Positions 5,986-7,786 of a stretch of DNA of 7,786 bases are shown in pieces. The translations under genes and the position numbers were made by a program. Location of the stretch: positions 1 through 7,786 of the forward strand of contig JAWXCB010000044.1 of NCBI GenBank assembly GCA_034440455.1, given 5' to 3'. The DNA is from JAWXCB01 sp034440455 (GTDB lineage Bacteria > Bacteroidota > Bacteroidia > Chitinophagales > CAIOSU01). Position 1 is the stretch's first letter; each line of letters begins with the position of its first letter. The notes below the pieces were generated by a model. That model saw nothing but the letters and a program-made list of their open reading frames with translations, made no database searches and was not told the origin of the DNA.

Positions 5986-6076
5986 TCCTTCGCTCAATGC
6001 CAACCTACATGCACGCGCCAGTCAAGGAAAGAAACTTTTTTCGGGGCTGTACGTACGCTCTAAAAAAACTTAACCT

Positions 6077-6463
6077 ATGAACTCAACTGCAACAACTCCA
6101 ACAGCAACTCCGATTGTTCACCTGGTGACATCAATCCAGGACCGCTTTACTGCTATGATAGCGAAGAGCAACGCAAAGATTGAGCTGATGAAGCAACAGG
6201 ATGTCTTTCTGTTTCCGCTCTCCCTCCATGCGCTGATTACGGGCGGCAAGGAAGAATATAAGCAGATGAATGAGCTGCGTAAAAAATTTTCGCAGGCGTT
6301 GAAGAAAAAACAACCTATCGAGCCGGTGTGCGATGAAATTTACGCGCTGGCGCAGGAACACTTAGAAGTGATTACCGCTTCTCCGCGCGTAAGTAAAAAA
6401 TACACCGCTGATGACCTCGCTGCATTCAGGCAGGCGATTGATGCCTATTCGGCAATGAAATAA
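6077..6463 (+). CDS. Hypothetical 128-residue helical cytoplasmic protein
   Basis: I do not recognise this family. The product begins with a Thr/Ala-rich segment (1-12), then looks mostly alpha-helical: a helix around 18-41 (SIQDRFTAMIAKSNAKIELM), a hydrophobic VFLFPLSLHALI patch (43-54), a charged helix with ELRKKFSQALKKKQP (66-80) and helices at 82-99 and 111-127. There is no signal peptide, membrane helix, cysteine pair or catalytic motif. The ATG at 6077 follows CTTAACCT with no Shine-Dalgarno, like its neighbours. The even codon use and clear helical periodicity support a real gene. It is bracketed by repeat modules X-Y and Y-X, which suggests that it sits in a rearranged or acquired segment. 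Confidence 0.7.
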   Translation: MNSTATTPTATPIVHLVTSIQDRFTAMIAKSNAKIELMKQQDVFLFPLSLHALITGGKEEYKQMNELRKKFSQALKKKQPIEPVCDEIYALAQEHLEVITASPRVSKKYTADDLAAFRQAIDAYSAMK

Positions 6464-6472
6464 GAATTTTCC

Positions 6473-6598
6473 GAATCCCGTATGTACGGGATTGCTCTAT
6501 GCTTCCCACGAGATGCAATCTTACGGGAGATTGGGGGCGAACTCTGCCGCAAAAATTGAGGCGCGGCATGGCGCACATGCCTTCTTGCGGATTGTTGC
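6473..6598. repeat. Repeat modules Y then X, right of the 128-residue orphan gene
   Basis: Y (6473-6539) matches 5920-5985 at about 80-85% by eye, and X (6542-6598) matches 5855-5911 at about 75-80%. Y opens with a perfect hairpin, AATCCCGTA-TG-TACGGGATT (6474-6493). The Y copies are direct repeats 553 bases apart flanking the orphan gene. The antisense frame across 6521-6787 is explained by the repeats and is not called. Confidence 0.7.
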
Positions 6599-6607
6599 CC
6601 CTGTAGG

Positions 6608-6738
6608 AAGAATCATTCTTGCTTTATGCTTCCCTGTTTGTTCCTTCAAGCGTGTCGCTTGAAGAAGAGAACGGTGAGCCTCTGGCTCACTAAATCCGGA
6701 GGCTTTAAGTGAACATCCTGCAAGGTACAACCTTGCAG
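6608..6738. repeat. Array of five short hairpins with three-base loops
   Basis: In order: AAGAA-TCA-TTCTT (6608-6620), CTTCAAGCG-TGT-CGCTTGAAG (6644-6664), GTGAGCC-TCT-GGCTCAC (6674-6690), TAAATCC-GGA-GGCTTTA (6691-6707, one mismatch) and CTGCAAGGT-ACA-ACCTTGCAG (6718-6738). All stems differ in sequence but share the same geometry. No reading frame accounts for them. Confidence 0.75.
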
Positions 6739-6765
6739 AAACGGGGCGCTGAAAAATGAAAGGCA

Positions 6766-6804
6766 CAAGCGGACGTTTTGCGCCCATTATAATGCGTGCG
6801 CCAG
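6766..6804. repeat. Repeat module Z, copy left of the 81-residue orphan gene
   Basis: The module starts with CAAGCGGACG and continues to ATTATAATGCGTGCGCCAG. A shorter version starting with the same ten bases lies at 7181-7211, so the pair brackets the 81-residue gene in direct orientation. A fragment resembling its end, TGCACGCGCCAG, also occurs near 6010. Confidence 0.5.
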
Positions 6805-6820
6805 ATTTTGGGGATTGATT

Positions 6821-6853
6821 TTTTTGTTAATAAGGAAACAATTTTTACATTTA
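6821..6853 (+). promoter_or_regulatory. Predicted Bacteroidota promoter of the 81-residue gene
   Basis: TTTTTG (6821-6826), 19 bases, then TACATTTA (6846-6853), one base off the TAnnTTTG -7 consensus. Transcription would start near 6857-6860, leaving an AT-rich leader of about 32-35 bases before the ATG at 6892. Confidence 0.55.
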
Positions 6854-6891
6854 CCCCAACACTTATTCTCTAATCCTTAAATTGTTTAACA

Positions 6892-7137
6892 ATGCCTTCA
6901 ACTTACAAGACCAGCGGAAAAATTGATTACAAGGATCCCTATACCTCAACGGGAGGTGGTATAATAAAAGATATGACCTTTAACGATCTAAATGATCCCA
7001 ACCACCCCACATCAACTCCATCTTCCGTATCCTTTTTAAAGTCAACCTCAGATATTACGAATGGCATCACTGTAACTTTCGATTGGGAAGATGCGCCTGA
7101 TGGGATAAAATATGCCAAAAACATAACCAAAGTTTGA
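6892..7137 (+). CDS. Hypothetical 81-residue protein
   Basis: I do not recognise this protein. It has no signal peptide or membrane segment. It is rich in Thr, Ser, Asp, Pro and Asn, with a GGG at 21-23, the stretch NDLNDPNHPTSTPSSVSFL (31-49), and what looks like a beta strand GITVTFDWED (58-67). The composition suggests a small beta-rich or flexible soluble protein. Evidence that it is a gene: a consensus-like promoter 39 bases upstream, an ATG in an AT-rich leader of Bacteroidota type, and a second in-phase-independent stop (TGATAG) at the end. It sits between two Z repeat copies, isolated from core genes. Confidence 0.6.
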   Translation: MPSTYKTSGKIDYKDPYTSTGGGIIKDMTFNDLNDPNHPTSTPSSVSFLKSTSDITNGITVTFDWEDAPDGIKYAKNITKV

Positions 7138-7180
7138 TAGCGTTAAGGCATAAGCTTTTTTACTGTTTACAATGATAATC

Positions 7181-7211
7181 CAAGCGGACGCTTGAATTAT
7201 GCTTGCGCGAG
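7181..7211. repeat. Repeat module Z, copy right of the 81-residue orphan gene
   Basis: The same CAAGCGGACG start as 6766-6804, with a shortened middle and the end ATTATGCTTGCGCGAG. In this copy the start forms a small hairpin, CAAGCG-GA-CGCTTG (7181-7194). Confidence 0.5.
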
Positions 7212-7218
7212 GGGGGAC

Positions 7219-7242
7219 AGAGTTTGGAGTTTGGAATTTGAA
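7219..7242. repeat. TTTGGAGTTTGGAATTTG-type simple repeat
   Basis: A degenerate tandem of 6-7-base units of TTTGGA type. Similar runs lie at about 7339-7364 and 7458-7483, so three copies are scattered through this gene-free stretch. I recall such runs as common intergenic filler in Bacteroidota genomes. Confidence 0.55.
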
Positions 7243-7287
7243 ACCCCATAGGGGTGAACTATTGGTAGCCACGGGTGAAACCCGTGG
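7243..7287. repeat. Two hairpins with three-base loops
   Basis: ACCCC-ATA-GGGGT (7243-7255) and CCACGGGT-GAA-ACCCGTGG (7269-7287) are perfect hairpins separated by 13 bases. They share the geometry of the array at 6608-6738 but not its stem sequences. Confidence 0.65.
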
Positions 7288-7366
7288 AAAAAAGGCAGCA
7301 TCCATCCCATCCCCTTCTTGTTAGTTGATAGTTGCGAGGTTGGAATTTGTTATTTGAAGTTTGGCA

Positions 7367-7430
7367 GTCACCCTGAGTTTATCGAAGGGTGGAGCAAGCC
7401 CACACCATGCTTCGACAGGCTCAGCATGAC
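7367..7430. repeat. 64-base imperfect inverted repeat of a widespread type
   Basis: The left half CTGAGTTTATCGAAG (7373-7387) is the inverse of CTTCGACAGGCTCAG at 12 of 15 positions, and the ends GTCACCCTGAG and CTCAGCATGAC are inverse with two differences. Each half can also fold alone (CACCCT/AGGGTG and CATGCT/AGCATG), so two alternative structures exist. From memory, nearly the same sequence occurs as an intergenic repeat in many bacterial phyla, without a known function. A frame at 7318-7560 crossing it is not a gene. Confidence 0.7.
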
Positions 7431-7786
7431 GGCTTCCGCTCAAACTGAGACATTACCTGAAATTTGGAGTTTGGTGTTTGTTGTTCATCAAGGTGTCCCT
7501 GCATTCCAGGTGTCATTTACATCACCCAATTTTACCCCGATAAAATTCTGGTTTATTTGATTTGAAGTAAAATTAGAGTAGGTTCTTATTTTGATAAACG
7601 GAAAGGGATTGTAGGGCGGACCTGTAAACACCTGGTCGCTGCTAACGAACTCCCACATCCGTTCACCGGGAAATTTAGCGCTGTTATTTAGTCGTCCCTC
7701 AAAAAGTCCTTTTATACTTTTATAAAAATGAATTTTGGGTGAAAATCGAAATAGGAAAGCAGGAATTGCATTCTGAAACGCAGCCA
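7431..7786. other. Gene-free tail with possible mobile-element remnants
   Basis: No credible gene is present on either strand. Visible items are GGTGTC at 7492-7497 and 7509-7514, the second followed by ATTTACATCACCC; a weak inverted repeat GCTAA...TTAGC with TCCC...GGGA inside it (about 7642-7684); and an AT-rich hairpin TTTTATA-CTTT-TATAAAA (7710-7727). The paired GGTGTC motifs resemble the multiple terminal repeats of IS21-like elements, but no transposase is in the window. Confidence 0.4.

Noticed and set aside
5830..6073. Two overlapping frames between the 33-residue gene and the 128-residue gene
   Set aside because: They consist of repeat modules X and Y; the same DNA recurs at 6473-6598 without a matching frame.
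6608..6738. CRISPR array or tRNA cluster
   Set aside because: The hairpin stems differ in sequence and spacing is uneven, so there is no direct repeat with spacers; no tRNA cloverleaf, anticodon loop or CCA end can be drawn.
6521..6787. 88-residue minus-strand frame
   Set aside because: It covers module X and the hairpin array; apparent codons are a by-product of palindromes.
7318..7560. 80-residue plus-strand frame
   Set aside because: It is built from TTTGG repeats and the 64-base inverted repeat, with no protein-like pattern.
7642..7684. Integron attC-like site (GCTAA..TCCC..GGGA..TTAGC)
   Set aside because: The outer bases do not match the RYYYAAC/GTTRRRY boxes, there is one site only, and no integrase or second site is present.

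Overview
The window reads as a piece of a Bacteroidota chromosome, probably from an uncultured Chitinophagia/Sphingobacteriia-like lineage. The proteins resemble that phylum, and start codons lack Shine-Dalgarno sequences. Three predicted promoters fit the Bacteroidota pattern (a TTG-type -33 box, 19-20 bases, then a TAnnTTTG-type -7 box). A lumazine synthase gene follows a membrane-anchored TPR gene, an order I recall from this phylum. The assignment comes from reading alone; no database search was run.

Left and middle part (1-5443) is core genome. A small coiled-coil lipoprotein gene (minus) runs into a perfect 48-base palindromic terminator at the window edge. A YihY/BrkB-family membrane protein gene (plus) converges on recF (minus), with a hairpin-rich gap between them. 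After recF, on the plus strand, come the pyruvate dehydrogenase E1 alpha gene (pdhA), a membrane-anchored TPR protein gene 12 bases later, and ribH. These three may form one transcript driven by a good promoter just upstream of pdhA.

Two diverged copies of a roughly 140-base element lie at 494-631 and 2976-3120. They bracket the YihY-recF block, have about 22-base terminal inverted repeats and can fold into a cloverleaf. Each ends only 12-14 bases from the -33 box of a predicted promoter.

Right part (5444-7786) is gene-poor and repeat-rich. Only three small orphan genes are supportable: a 33-residue Lys-rich protein (5732-5833), a 128-residue helical protein (6077-6463) and an 81-residue protein with its own promoter (6892-7137). 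The second is bracketed by two repeat modules in mirrored order (X-Y, gene, Y-X). The third is bracketed by two copies of another module. Between them lies a tight array of short hairpins, nearly all with three-base loops. From about 7140 to the end I find no gene, only more hairpins, TTTGG-type simple repeats, a widespread-looking inverted repeat and possible transposon-end remnants.

No defence system, CRISPR array, tRNA, rRNA or intact transposase is visible. The most notable content is the intergenic repeat system: cloverleaf elements next to promoters and repeat-bracketed orphan genes.
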